Shown here piece by piece: positions 34,383-47,194 of a stretch of 64,000 nucleotides of DNA (position 1 is its first letter; every line of letters starts with the position of its first letter). The notes under the pieces were generated by a model. That model ran no database searches and was not told the DNA's origin. It was given only the letters and a program-made list of their open reading frames with translations. Source of the stretch: Euryodendron excelsum (Eukaryota > Streptophyta > Magnoliopsida > Ericales > Pentaphylacaceae); NCBI GenBank assembly GCA_033060915.1, contig CM065390.1, forward strand, positions 24,026,001 through 24,090,000, in the 5' to 3' direction. The position numbers and the translations under genes are program-made.

Positions 34383-37300
34383 ATGAGTAGTTCACTTGGT
34401 GCAATGGTAAAAGCATTCGCTCTTTGGTTGTTGATTGCTTCTCTACTCATCTCTGTTTCTGCCATTGACAATGGATTCTCCCATTGTCATTGCGACGACG
34501 ACGAGGGGCTTTGGAGCATACACAGTATTCTGGAGTGCCAAAAAGTGAGTGATTTCTTGATTGCAGTAGCGTATTTCTCGATCCCCATTGAGTTACTTTA
34601 CTTCATTAGCTGCTCGAGTGTACCATTCAAATGGGTACTCCTTCAATTCATTGCATTCATAGTCCTTTGTGGATTGACCCATTTGCTCAATGGTTGGACA
34701 TATTATGGTCCTCACTCTTTCCAGTTGATGTTGGGCCTAACCATTGCCAAAATCCTCACAGCCCTCGTCTCGTGTGCAACTGCAATAACGCTTCTGACAC
34801 TGATCCCTCTTCTCCTTAAATTGAAAGTGAGAGAGCTGTTCTTGAGACAGAATGTGTTAGAGCTTGACCAAGAGGTTGGGATGATGAAGAAACAGAAAGA
34901 AGCAAGTTGGCATGTTCGAATGCTGACTCAAGAAATTAGGAAGTCACTCGATAAGCACATGATAGTGGACACCACCCTGGTTGAGCTTTCCAATACGTTG
35001 GATCTGCAAAATTGTGCAGTTTGGATGCCGAATGAGAACAAAACTGAGATGAACTTGACCCATGAGTTGAAAGCAAGTTCTTCAAATAGTTACCATGGGG
35101 TACTTCCTATTAATGACCCAGATGTATTAGAGATAAGGAGCAACAAGGGGGTGAGGATTTTGAGGCCAGATTCGGCACTTGGGGCTGCAAGCAGCGGTGG
35201 GGCTGCTGAGTTGGGTGCAGTGGCAGCAATTAGGATGCCAATGCTTCGTGTATCGAATTTTAAAGGGGGAACACCAGAGTTTGTCGACACTTGTTATGCC
35301 ATATTGGTTTTGGTTCTTCCAAGTGCAAATGGTAGAGTTTGGAGCTATAATGAGATGGAGATAGTGGGAGTAGTTGCTGATCAAGTGGCTGTGGCTCTCT
35401 CCCACGCTGCAGTTCTTGAGGAATCCCAGCTAATGAGGGAAAAACTGGAAGAGCAAAATCGGTTGCTACAACAGGCCAGGGAGAATGCAATGATGGCAAG
35501 CCAGGCAAGGAACTCTTTCCAGAAAGTGATGAGCCATGGGATGAGGAGGCCTATGCACTCAATCTTGGGCCTACTTTCAATGTTTCAAGATGACAGTTTG
35601 AGCTCTGAACGGAGGATTATCATTGACACGATGGTGACAACCAGCAACGTCCTCTCTACTTTAGTAAATGATGTAATGGAGATTTCAGCTAAAGATAATG
35701 GAAGATTTCCATTAGAGATGAGGCCCTTTCGGCTGCATTCTATGATTAAGGAAGCTTCTTGTCTTATCAAGTGCTTGTCCGTTTATAAGGGTTTTGGTTC
35801 TGTTGTAGATGCTCAGAACTCTTTGCCTTACCAGGTGATTGGCGATGAGAGGAGGATCTTTCAGGTCCTATTGCATATGGTGGGGCATCTATTGAATGTC
35901 AGTGACAGTGGGGGGTCTGTCATCTTTCGGGTAGTTTTTGAGGGTGGAAATGAGGGCAAGAATGATAAAGCTTGGGGAATGTGCAGACCAAGTGCAAATG
36001 ATGAGTATACGAACATAAAATTTGAAATTGAACTCAGTGAGGGTGGTTCTCAATCAAATGATGGCTCTATAGCTACCACACATTTTGCTGGTAGGAGGCA
36101 CAATAGCAACAATGCCAAGGATGGCCTGAGTTTCAGCATGTGCAGAAAGCTCGTGCAGGTGAGAATCCCCTCTATTTTGCTTATGTTCATTTTCTTCCTT
36201 CAATATTGTAGTTTGATTTTATTGCTCAAGTTTGGATTTCACTTGGAAATGAAAATTGCAAGGATATTTTGCATTGCATTTCATTGAACTCATTGTTTTT
36301 GTCCAATGCTTTGATTTTCCTAATCAATAGCCTATATGTAGTCTAAATTTGTTTCCTGAGACATCAAAATAGTAAAACTATCTTAGTTACATATTCTTTT
36401 GCTTATAGAAACGTTTGATCAGTTAGGTTTTTCCAATTTTACCGGATTTGTTGTCCAGTTTTGTTAACTACTGTTTTTGGGGATGATGACTTCAAGACCA
36501 GCCTCAAGGTTCAGCGCCTTGATGAGAGGCTTTAGGAAAGCATCTCAAGGCAGAGCCTTGAAATTTATGATACACTTGCATCTGAGGTGCTCATGAAGCA
36601 TGTGCATCGTAGCATCAGAATTGCCTTATATCTGAAATATATTCTTGTACAAAACCCGTTATAGAGGTCCTATTGCAAACTTCAGTTCTTTCTTTGATTT
36701 TCAGCTATTAAACTTGTTAGTTCATGTAAACTGCACCTTCAGAACATTTTGAGTTCCAAGAAGAAATTGCAGCTTTTACAATGCAAAAGAGTGATGTAAC
36801 ACTAAACAGATAAAATTATATACTTTGGCAAAACATTGCAGAAACATAAATGTTTTGGCAAGCGTTAGAACAGGGATTCAAGGATGAGAGTACCAACTTT
36901 GCACAACTAATGCAAGGGCTAAGTCCATATGCAGTCTTGTCCCTCTCTACATCCTCAATTAACGGGGCGATCTCTGTGTAATGTTTCTACATTATGCTTC
37001 AAGGGTTACACCCCACCTTTCCGGAGGAAGGGATTCAACTTTTCCCTCACCTTTCATAATTGCCTTGAACTGTTTATTTCAATATGCTTGTTAAATGGAC
37101 TTGTTTTTATGAAGAGTTTGAATGTCTTTTTCCCCATGTTTCCTAAATTTTGTCTGTTCACACATACACCCTGACCAATCAACTAATTTGGAGGTAAGTT
37201 TAGAAAGCAATGTTGAAGCAATGACAGTTGTTTGTCACTTGATGATGGTTTTAACTTATACATCTTTGGTTATATAAAATTTGCAGATGATGCAAGGTAA

Positions 37301-37826
37301 TATCTGGATATCCTCCAATTCTCAGGGTCATGCCCAAACCATGACTCTTGTTCTCAGGCTTCAAATCCAACCTCTTAGAAGAGCTATGTTAGAACTTGGA
37401 AATTTGTCAGAGCAACTACAATCCAACTCTATGTTCAAAGGCCTTCAAGTTATTTTAGCTGATGATGATAACGTAAACAGAACAGTGACCAAAACGCTGC
37501 TCGAGAAGCTTGGTTGCCAAGTATCTGCTGTTTCATCTGGATTTGAATGTGTGACTGCTCTGGGCCCTACCGGGAACTCATTCCAAGTTGTTGTTTTAGA
37601 TCTTCACATGCCTGAAATGGATGGGTTTGAAGTGGCAACGAGAATCCGAAAGTTCCGGAGACACAATTGGCCATTGATCATAGCCCTCACTGCAAGTGCC
37701 GAGGAACGCGTGTGGGAGAGATGCTTACAAGTGGGAATGAATGGAGTCATTCGAAAACCTGTACTCTTACAAGGAATGGCCGACGAGCTTCGAAGAGTCC
37801 TTCAACGTGCAAATGAAGAGGTGTGA
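34383..37826 (+). CDS. EIN4: EIN4-like ethylene receptor (subfamily II), 2 exons, 771 aa
   Basis: Exon 1 34383-36158 and exon 2 37287-37826, joined at VQ|MM across a 1.1-kb GT-AG intron. The order is: N-terminal hydrophobic segment (about 11-27), lumenal CHCDDDEG with the dimer cysteines, three further membrane helices with [13 protein letters not shown] supplying the copper-binding Cys and His, a GAF domain (about 190-345), a histidine-kinase-like region and a receiver domain (about 645-765) with LADDD and [10 protein letters not shown] (phosphoacceptor D697). The extra N-terminal helix and lack of recognisable N and G boxes mark subfamily II; H385 in [10 protein letters not shown] is retained. 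The [13 protein letters not shown] and MMQGNIWIS segments fit EIN4 better than ETR2. It would sit in the ER membrane, bind ethylene via copper and activate CTR1 when ethylene is absent. Length is close to Arabidopsis EIN4. The ATG at 34383 is the first in frame; the second Met (MVKAF) is an alternative. Confidence 0.96.
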
Positions 37827-38625
37827 AGTAGTTAAAAAAGAATATTTTGTGGCATATTTCTTCTTCAAAATATTTACGCGAGTATTTGATCGACTTACCA
37901 ATTCAAGATAGTAGCATAGAGATGTTAGCATTGTTTCACTCAACATTGAACAAACTGTAGCTGCTAGTTTTCTCTGACCATGTTCATAATTTAGCTTCAC
38001 CGCCTTTATCGGACAGTAACACGAACTTCATCATGATTCACCAAATTCAAACTTCATAATCTGATTGTATGTGATAACTTCAGGTCTAATGCATTTTCAG
38101 AATCTCTCCTGTGGATGACACTTTCTTAGCAGATCGTGGCTTGCATTCTGGAAATGTCATATTTGAGTGTATGTATCCGTTGTTAACAGGATTTTGACCT
38201 TATGTTCCATTTGCAAACTTTTCCAGTGTCTATCCTTGGTGAAAGGACTCTGAAAGTTAAACAATGAAACTGACAACCGTATCGTTTGAAGGAAGTGAAG
38301 TCCATTGATTTTCGAATGATTATTTTGTTCATTGACAAGTGAGATTCATATGCTTGATCACTAGTTATTGTTGAAGCCTCATATGGTTTAATCAATTTGA
38401 AATGCGCGATCGCTTCCACAACGCCCGAATAGACTTGTCAAAAATTCAGAAATCTACCTTCATTTCATTTTCTTTTTCTCTTTTGCCTCTCGTTCTCTTC
38501 CCCTTCACAAATTCAAGGATTAAACATAATATTAAAGTTTGGTCACATATTCAAAGTTCAAACATAATATTAAAAATTGGGTTTAAATATGGATTGATCT
38601 TTGATTTTTTGGCAAGCATCATGCA
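37827..38625. other. EIN4-like 3' UTR and spacer
   Basis: Presumed 3' UTR followed by spacer; no coding or repeat signal recognised. Confidence 0.4.
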
Positions 38626-39007
38626 TAGAGATGACAAAATAATCTAATATCTCGGATCTCTGCCCTGCTTGGTACGAGATGGGGTGGTACTAATCAGGGC
38701 GAGACGGGTTTGAAAACAACGTGCAAAAACCTGTCTTAATCCAAACGCACACCATTTATAAATATATATTTATTTTTATATGTATATATTTTATTAAAAT
38801 ATTGTTATTGTGATGTTTTATCACTTGCTTTATCTATAATGTGTTTTAAAACAAACACTAAAATAAAAGAAGTGGGACAGGACGGGTTTGGAAAATGGTT
38901 AAGCGAAGCGAGACGGGGTAGGCCGAGTTTTGGGGTAAGGGGTTACCATGGCAAGGCGGGGATGGGATAGTGGTTCCTGACCCAAACCTGTCCCGTTGAC
39001 ATTCCTA
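38626..39007. mobile_element. hAT-type MITE 3' of the EIN4-like gene
   Basis: 382 bp. Flanks ATCATGCA (38618-38625) and ATCATGCG (39008-39015) agree at 7 of 8. Termini TAGAGATGACAAA and, inverted, TAGGAATGTCAAC are imperfect inverted repeats. Inside both ends are runs of GACGGGTTTG, GCGAGACGGG and AACCTGTCCCG words around an AT-rich core. No open frame of note. Confidence 0.75.
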
Positions 39008-39164
39008 ATCATGCGAAAATTGTCTCTCTTTCTTTCTTTCTTCTTATATTATTGATGTGAACTTTGAAAATACAATTCTGTGTTAATTTTCAATGTTATT
39101 TATGAACTGGATGAATAGTGAAATTGTGTGAAGGACTGAAAAAGTTTGGAAAAGCTGACCCAGA

Positions 39165-41840
39165 AAGCAACTCAAGAAGGGGTGAATTGGTTTCATTAAA
39201 ATGTTTTGCATCAATTAAAACAAGATATATTTTTCAAGCTAAAATACCTTAAACTATTCTAACACAGAAATGAGAAGATTCAAACAAAACTTGAGAGAGC
39301 TAGTTTTAGTTTTTCTTACAGAAATAGGAGTAGACGCAATTGTAAATATGAGCAATCTTATACACCATGCCACATACATTAAACTCAGTTTAAGCAATGC
39401 ACATATCATGAATAATCTAAATATCAAGTGTAAGTTTTATGTACAAGATTTATATGATGCAAGATAAAACAATTATAAAAAAAGAGAGGGAAAGAGAGAA
39501 AAGAGAATGTGAAACTAGAATTTTTTTTATGGCTCAGTTAACAACTTCAAAATATACATCCACACCGCAAGGGTTATTCCTTGAAGTTTCTCTCTCTTAT
39601 ATTCAATTCTTGATACAGTTACTAGTTTTTTTCCCAAGCTCTAGTCATCCTTTACCAATGATCCTCTTATTTCAACTAAATTTACCCATGCTCTAGGTAC
39701 ACTCAACTAATTCTACTTTTACAGGCTCTAATTCCACTCAACCATAGCTACTCTTTTAGCTAGAAATGTTTATTTATAAGAAAGAACAAGAGTACAGGTA
39801 CTGTTACTTTAAACTATAATTCTCCCAAATAATAGGTTTGCAATAAACAACAAAGATTATAAGAATACGAACTTTGATGGCTTAAAAGGCTTGCTTGACA
39901 AAGTTTCACTTTTGTGGTAAGTTGTTGTAGACTTCTTCTTTGCAACAACTATTAATCTAGATGGCAACCTAAGAGGGGGGTGAATTGGATTTAAACAATT
40001 ACTTAATAAATAATTTCAGATTTAAAAATTCTAACTAAATATTCACACAAATATTAATCAACCAATAATATATTGTAAATAAATGCAAGCAATTCAAATT
40101 ATAAAGTAAAGGAGATAGAGGGAAGAGAATACGACACTAAGATTTATAGTGGTTCAACTTCAACTCTAAAGCGTACGTCCACTTCCCAATACTCATTTCT
40201 TGAGATTTTTCTCCACTATATCCAAACCGTAGATACAGCTACTAACCTTTTAACCTAGGTACTAGTCTTCCTTTATAACTAATTTTTCTACAGATACTAG
40301 TCACACTCCTCCAACTAGTTTTTACACAGATGCTAGTCACACCCAACCAAGTGATCCTTCACTCCAACTAATTTTTATACAGATTCTAGTCATACCCAAC
40401 CCCTAGCTATATTTCCTAACTAGTCTCTTCCTTACAATAAGAAAGAACAAGAGTACAACTACTCTTACTTATAAATAAATTCTCTCAAAGAATAGATATG
40501 TCAATGAAACTCTCAAAACATTACAAGATAAAATACAATATAGCTCTCAAAGACTTTGTAGGATGAATAACACTTTGATGCACAAACTCTTGTTGTTCTT
40601 GTTCTTGTCTTTTACTCCTCAAGTGTATCTCTATTTATGGATGAAGAATGATGTTAGATTTACAGCTTCAAATCTGTTTATAGTTGTTAGAGAGCATTGA
40701 AGACATTACTTCTTGTTAAGTTACTTGTTACTAGACAGATTTTTGAATTTTAAATCAGATGCCTTCACTTACACCTCAATTTCTTTCTTGATTGAATTCG
40801 AATTTGAAAATGACTATAAGAAAAAAGTTGTATGCATGGAAGTAAACTTTTCAGAATCTCAAGAATTAGATTGATTCAACGGTCAGATCAAAAGTTATGA
40901 TTAAATTACTCAAACTATCTTCTGATTAACATATTTGAATTTCTACACAACTATGTCAATTTACATCAACTTTTTCATAGAGTAACAGTTTGAGTTTGAA
41001 AATATCTATAAGATATGAAATATAGATATGGGCGTTATCTTTCCAAATCCTCAAGAATCAAAGTATTTGAAAATCAAAGTCAAAAGATATGAGTGAAAAA
41101 CTCAGGCTATCTCTTATAGATACGGTAGATATGTAAGTCATATTTTCAGCACATCAAGAATAAAATTATTTAGATTTCTGGATCAAAAGATATGGCCAAA
41201 TAATCATGACTGTCTCTTAGTTATCATATATCGAATTTCAAATCCAATAAGTCACATGCCAGCTCATTTTCGTCCAAGAAAATATTATTTTCATGAATAC
41301 TTTATAAAACACTATAACTAGACATTTGAGTCTTATTTCTAATTCCATAAGAATCAGATCAATCCAACTGTTGGATCAAAAGATATGGGCAAAATACTGT
41401 GGATGTATCATTAGATATAGTTTCATCAAATTTTCAACCTTAGAAGAAAATTATGTCCTTTAATTTTCTTCCTTGAATCAAGTTTCTTTAAAACAAGATT
41501 TTTAAGGATTTAGATATTACTTTCTAAGTTTTGATCTCTTTTCGAGTGCTTCATAATTCTGCAAATCTTTATTACACCAACTAAACCAAGGATTAAAAGC
41601 ATTAAATATATTTAATCAAGAAAACATTTATAAATTAAAGTAAGTTATCATCAAAACCATATATAAAATTTCATATGAATAAACTTAAGGCTAACAACAT
41701 CAACTAGCCTTTAGAGACCTGTTGGGGAAGATTTTTCAAAATATACTCCTATTAGCTTAGATCTCCCTTTAGAGTTATCGAAATATGCTGCTAATTTTTT
41801 GCTGTGTGTTTTGAAGATTTGAATATATTTCCTTATTTGA
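39165..41840. repeat. LTR-derived repeat block with internal duplications
   Basis: The parts 39165-39900 and 39965-40560 are diverged direct repeats of each other, sharing AAGAGGGG-TGAATTGG near their starts and AAGAAAGAACAAGAGTAC near their ends. Inside, about 40240-40420, a short unit with ACTAGTCACAC and CCAACTAGTTTTTACACAG recurs. From 40850 to 41420 a further unit recurs four times: CAAGAAT, then GATCAAAAGATATGG-like words. This is non-coding retrotransposon-type sequence; I could not fix element borders. A related stretch at about 43720-44145 matches the end near 41470-41700. Confidence 0.6.
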
Positions 41841-41843
41841 AAA

Positions 41844-43446
41844 TGTTGATTTTATGTCTTGATTTTGATGATCACAAAACTATGTGTTAAGTTGTCTAAT
41901 AATCCTAATTAAGTGTGTAGATTTGCTTTATTTTTAAATGACTTGAAGGTTGACAATTAACACACATTACATTAATTATATGTTGAGTCTTGTTAAGAAG
42001 GAATGAAGAATGGAAGAGCACGATGAAATGATACGAAAAAATCATTTCATGGGTCTTGAAAGCTTTCATAAAAATTTAATAAAATCTTGGATCAATGGAA
42101 GAAGTGATGTTAATTAAAGAACTCTGCAACTAATCAAATTGGAATAATTTCATCTCGAAAAGATTGAAGGTGTTTAAAGAAAACAAAAATTAGGTGAAGG
42201 TGTTCACAAGTCTTGGAAGCTTTTCTGAGCATTTGAATAAAGACTTAGAAGAATGTTTGAAGCCATGGTTTTTGAAAATTTTCTTGAGTATCTACATGCC
42301 TTGGAGAAGATGTCCCAAGCCTCAAAAGTCCCAAGTTGATGATCCTTGAAGAAAAGTTCTATAAAGAATTGAAAAAGTCTTGCAAAGCTAAAGTCTCTGA
42401 GGAAAAAAGGTCGATACATGCTTCCGAAGAGTCAACACATTGAGATAGTGAGCTGAATTAGAATCTGGCAAAGGGAAAGAGGTTGACCCCTCTATTAAAA
42501 AGGTCAACACGTTGATCTAGATTAGAAGTTTTGGAGAAGGTCTAAAAGAGTCGATTCCTCATTCCAAAGGGGTTGACAGATTAGGACTAAGTTTTGATAA
42601 CCAACACAAAAGGGTTGACACATTTCCTAAATGGGTCGACACATTGAGGCAGATTGCTAAGAAACTGAAGACAAAACAAAAAGGGTCAACACATGTAGAA
42701 AAAGGGTTGACACATTGCTTGTAATGACTACTTTTTTAAACATTCTGTTTGACTGATCTTGCATTAAATACTTCTCCAACCACCTTCAACGTCCATATTG
42801 AATGCAAAACTATAAAACCAAGACTCCCATAGCATTTATGCAAGAAGAATACGAGAGATTCAAGAGGTATACATGTGATTGAGAGCTAAAATTTCTGAAT
42901 CGTATCAGAAACATTCTCTTTGCTAGAAATTTGGGGCATTTACTGATCTTTCACTTCCATAACTACTCTTTAAGAGAGTTATACTTTGTGTAGTCCTTAT
43001 TCATTTCATTTGTAAGGGTTTGTAAGGTTGAGTGTCCTTGGGAAAACACTTGTAAGTTTGAGTAAAGCTTAGAAAAAATCACTTAGAAGAATTAGAGCTT
43101 AGGAAGAACTATTGTAAAAAGTGAGTTAGACACTTGGAAAAACTAGCACCTACTGTATAATCTGTTTTTGCATAGTGGAAGGCTTTCAAAGTGAACTTGA
43201 GAGTAAGGACATAGGTCACACGTTGTGGCTGAACCTTGATAATCTTGGTGTTATTTATGTGCTCTATTTTTGCTTGCTTTATTTTTCTTGCTTGCTATTG
43301 CACTATTGGTTCACACACACACACACACACACACACACTTTGATTCATTGTTCTATTGCTTAACTTGATTTTAATTGCATTACTTTGTGATTTATTTTGA
43401 AAAACTCAATTTACCCTCCCTCTTGGGTTGCATCTTTGGGCCAACA
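41844..43446 (+). mobile_element. Candidate solo LTR, 1.6 kb
   Basis: Begins TGTTGATTTTATG and ends GGGCCAACA, so it has TG...CA ends with short inverted termini; flanks GAAAA and AAAAA agree at 4 of 5, though A-rich flanks are weak evidence. TTGATTTTGATGATCACAAA near the start resembles a word common in copia (Sirevirus-like) LTRs. About 41850-42150 matches the inside of the element at 29686-31460 in reverse. Contains the GT(C/T)(G/A)ACAC word array and a CA microsatellite at 43312-43338. No coding region. Confidence 0.6.
42405..42715 (+). repeat. Array of GGGTCGACAC / GGTTGACAC words inside the LTR
   Basis: About ten copies of a degenerate GTCGACAC, GTCAACAC or GTTGACAC word, usually preceded by AAAGG or AAGGG, recur every 20-40 bp. 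Similar GTCGAC-rich arrays are known from LTRs of some copia elements; a role as enhancer is inference only. Confidence 0.6.
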
Positions 43447-44932
43447 AAAAATTATGTACATACTAAAAATATCTCAAGCAATTTTTAATGCTTGAAGCTT
43501 GACCAAGTCTCTTTATTTAATGACCTAAGGCTCTCCAGAATATCTCCATAATATTTCTAGCTATAGGCACTCTTGAATCTTGTTGGAAAATTCAATGATT
43601 GACCAAACCTTTCATACTTGTGCTATATTTCATACCAATAAATCTTCAAACCCGAAAATACAAAATTTCATTAATATTTGAAGATTAATGACTGTATCTC
43701 CTAGATATAGTATTATTAAGTGTGTATGGAAGGAAATTATACCCTCTGATTTATCTATTGAATCAAGTTTCTTTAAAATATTGATTCAACATGATCTTGC
43801 ATTTAATTGTAATATAGTTTACATACTTGATTTCCAACATATATTTGAATTCAAATTTAAATGTCCTCTAGAAATTTTCTCGAAATAAACTTACATTTAA
43901 ATTCCAAAATCCACATAGATGCTTCATCAAGATTTTGGTTGTGCTAGATTTTCCATGTGAGTTGCATTAACTACTCCTTATAATTTAATCTGTAATACTA
44001 CATAATAACACAACTAAAATCAAGATTAAACATATTCAAAAAATCATAATAATTTAATAAACATTTATCAATCAAATACCAAAATATGTTATCATTAAAA
44101 TCATATAATAAAATCAATTGAATAACCATGAGGCTAACACTCACAATCACAGTCGACATTTAGCTTGATTATGATACTTTGGTAGGTGACTGAAATGATC
44201 ATCAAGGCTTGAATTCTTTTGCCTTCACACTTACTTGGGACCAACTTTGAATGAAAAAGAAAGATCAAGATACAAGGCTAAAGTTTGGCAGGTGGGGTAA
44301 GTTTGAATTGCTCAAAATTTTATTTCTCTAACCAGAGTTTTCCCCATTGATGGATATCTTAGCTTTATTTTACATCATGTTTGAAACTTGAGGAAAGAAT
44401 AGGAAAGAAAGGAAAAAACAATTATTTTCCTTTGTTCCTCTGGTTTCTAGTTTTGGAGGGAAGGGAAAAAAATTTAAAGAAAGAAAATTTAAATGTTTCT
44501 TTCCCACTTCCTTCACTTCCTCAAGTTCTGAACAAGAAAGCCTTATTTGAATGTAACTTTTTACGGGCTTTTGGATTTCACTTCTAACATTTTACTAGTT
44601 TTTAGTCTTGACTTTTAATATAAAAACAAAAGCTAGCCAAAACTAATCCAAAAAAGGTTAAAAGAAATAGAATGTTAGTTGAAAAAATGCCCGTAAAACC
44701 CAAAAGTTAAAACTAAAATCTGATAAAATACCTTTCACTAGCTAGCAACTAATACTTTAGTTCTTTGGAGAAAAACTATACTGTTGACCTAGTAATAACT
44801 TTTAATTGAGGAGGATCAAAATGGGGTGCTTCAGTAAAAAATACATATAATTAAAACACACACACAGACACACACAGAAAAAACCCACATATCTAGCAAT
44901 TAAATTGCTTCTTTATTTGATAATAATGGTTC
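43447..44932. other. Spacer with LTR-like remnant
   Basis: The first 700 bp (to about 44145) resemble 41400-41700 (shared TTGAATCAAGTTTCTTTAAAA and TTATCATTAAAATCAT-like words). The rest is AT-rich without a recognised gene. Confidence 0.4.
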
Positions 44933-45479
44933 AGGTTAATTACATTTTGCACCCTTACACTTTACATCAAATTCTATCTCAGAATTTTTACTTTCAATTG
45001 TAACAATTCACTCTTTACAATTTTAATTTGTTGCAATGTCAATCTTATGCTAACTTTTATTTAAAAAATAAACAAAAAATTCACATATGACAAACACGTT
45101 GCCTTTTTCAAGGGGTAAAGAAGTAAAATCATGTTTTTTCTTAATAATTTACCACAAATTTCTGTCCAATTACTCCAAAATTATGAGTATAATCAACTTT
45201 GTGATATATATAATATAATTAAGCTTCATGTAAAAACTCCCAATTCAACTCGTGCGATACGTATGATCTTTTAGAATGGAAACGGGTTAGATTTTACATA
45301 TCTATCCCTTAAAAAAGGCTATGTGGTTATCACATGCAAATTTTCTATCTATTTTCCAAATAAAAGGTTGACATTGCAACAAATTAAAAATGTAAGGGAC
45401 TTAATTGTTATAATTGAAAGTGAAATTCCTAATGTGGGATTTAGTGTAAAGTATAAGGACGCAAAAGTGTAATTAACCT
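44933..45479. mobile_element. Mutator-type MITE with long inverted arms
   Basis: 547 bp whose first and last roughly 185 bp are reverse complements, beginning AGGTTAATTACATTTTGC. A 9-bp duplication TAATGGTTC (44924-44932) against TAATGGTTT (45480-45488) agrees at 8 of 9. The length of the duplication and the long terminal arms fit non-autonomous Mutator-like elements. No open frame. Confidence 0.75.
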
Positions 45480-45539
45480 TAATGGTTTTGAATCCAAAAC
45501 ATACTTGGTCTCTACTTTTTGGTGGCCAATATAGTATCT

Positions 45540-46362
45540 AGTGTATCTCCAACCCTGCTCTTAATTTTAGAGAGCCAAAATATAATAAACAAATACACTC
45601 TCTATTTTGAAGAGCAACTTTTTGAAAACAACTCCAATGCTACTCTTTATTTTAGCTAACCATTCCAACTAGATATAATATTTTTAATAAAAAAATGGTA
45701 TGTGGCTTGCCATGGCAATACAACATCAACACAGTGATGACATAAAATGATGACATGGACAATTACACAATTCACAATTCACAATTCATGGACCATTAAC
45801 AGTTCACATCAATAAAAAAAAAAAAATACAGCAAATCTTGTTTATTTAGTAGATGCAGAAAGCAAAGGAAGAAATGGGAATATGAAATAAATAGAAAACA
45901 AATCTGTTTGATAATATAAACCAGACAAAAACAAATAGCATAATTTCGAGAGAGAAAAATAAACCCAAATCAAGCGGGTGAAAAAGGGTTTTCAAGTGAG
46001 AGGGGAGGGAAACGGTGGGGGAAGGAGAAGGTTCAGGAGCGGAGGGAAGGGGGTTGGTTCAGAAGTTGGGAGGGTGAGAATGGAAGAGGTAGGGAAGAGA
46101 GAGAGCCATTTCATACCTGTAGGCTGTGAGAAGAAACTTTGTGTGCCCTATAATTGAGAAAAGGTGCCAAAGAAGAGAGAGGGAGAGCCACCTCATATTA
46201 CTATTACAAATGGCGAGTGGGTGAAGACTTGTTACATTTAGCGAGTGAAAGTAGCAAACTCTATTTTGGCGAGCGGGATACATAGCTCATTGGAGCAGAA
46301 AAATAAGAAGATCTGTATAATAGCTAACAATATGAGTTTGAAGAGCTGGTTGGAGTTGCTCT
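45540..46362. mobile_element. Candidate MITE with CTCCAACC termini
   Basis: AGTGTATCTCCAACC on the left and the complement of AGAGCAACTCCAACC on the right form imperfect inverted ends, followed on both sides by GCTCTT words. The CTCCAACC terminus is common in plant MITEs. No clear target duplication was found. Confidence 0.5.
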
Positions 46363-47194
46363 TAGTCTACTCAGTTAGTTTACTCGTGCTTTTTCCTTTG
46401 TAAAAAAGAAAATCTTCCTTTTCTTTACAAGAAGTACAATGGAGATTTGTAGAAACTATAGTATAAAAATGGTAGACATACCTCAAAGAGCTAGCTGATG
46501 ACCTAAAGGACCTAACTATAAACCTCCATGACAGGACTAGCCTCAACTCAGTCAAACCATGTAAGCTGCACTAAGTATATAGTGCAGTATATAAAGGCCT
46601 AGCAATAAGATAAGACCATAAGTAAATTGTATCAAAACCTTGATTGGTGATAGCTCATCTAGGCTATTGGCTTGACCTTTGGCATCCAAGAGGGAACCTT
46701 TCGAACTCCTTTTTTCCTCCTCTAGCTATGTAAGAAATTCAAAATTTGTTATAGTAGCCTCTGTTTTCATGGGTTCTTTATCAAAAATGTTAGTGATCCC
46801 CTCTGATCTCATCTGCAAACAAAAAGCAGCCTTATTCTTTTCAACAAACCTTAAATACTCTGGATTGAGAGGCCTGGAGTAGAAGTGCAGGATTTGGAAG
46901 AAAAAAGGTGTTAATATCTTGTTTGGATAATTTTTAAGGAGGGAAGAGAAAGTGAAAAGAAAGAGACTCACATTTTGAGTACTTTCCGTTCTAAGTTTGG
47001 GAGGAAATAGAGAAAAATTGTCGTGCGTTATAATGTTTTATTCTAAATACTAATTATACCTATCAATTCATGACAAAAAAACTAAGTTTTTTGCCTAGGA
47101 TATATATATATATATATATAATATAGTAAAAATGCTTTATACGCCTTTTTTTTTTTTTTTTTTAAAGTAAATACACTTTATCCTCTTGGGGCTG

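Noticed and set aside
34631..35508. Several overlapping frames on both strands within the receptor exon
   Set aside because: They are shadows of the 592-codon EIN4-like exon 1 in other frames and have no family motifs.
44540..44705. Apparent inverted repeat (ACGGGCTTTTGG against AACCCAAAAG)
   Set aside because: Only short words match and they do not keep a consistent order on the complement; not strong enough for a MITE call.
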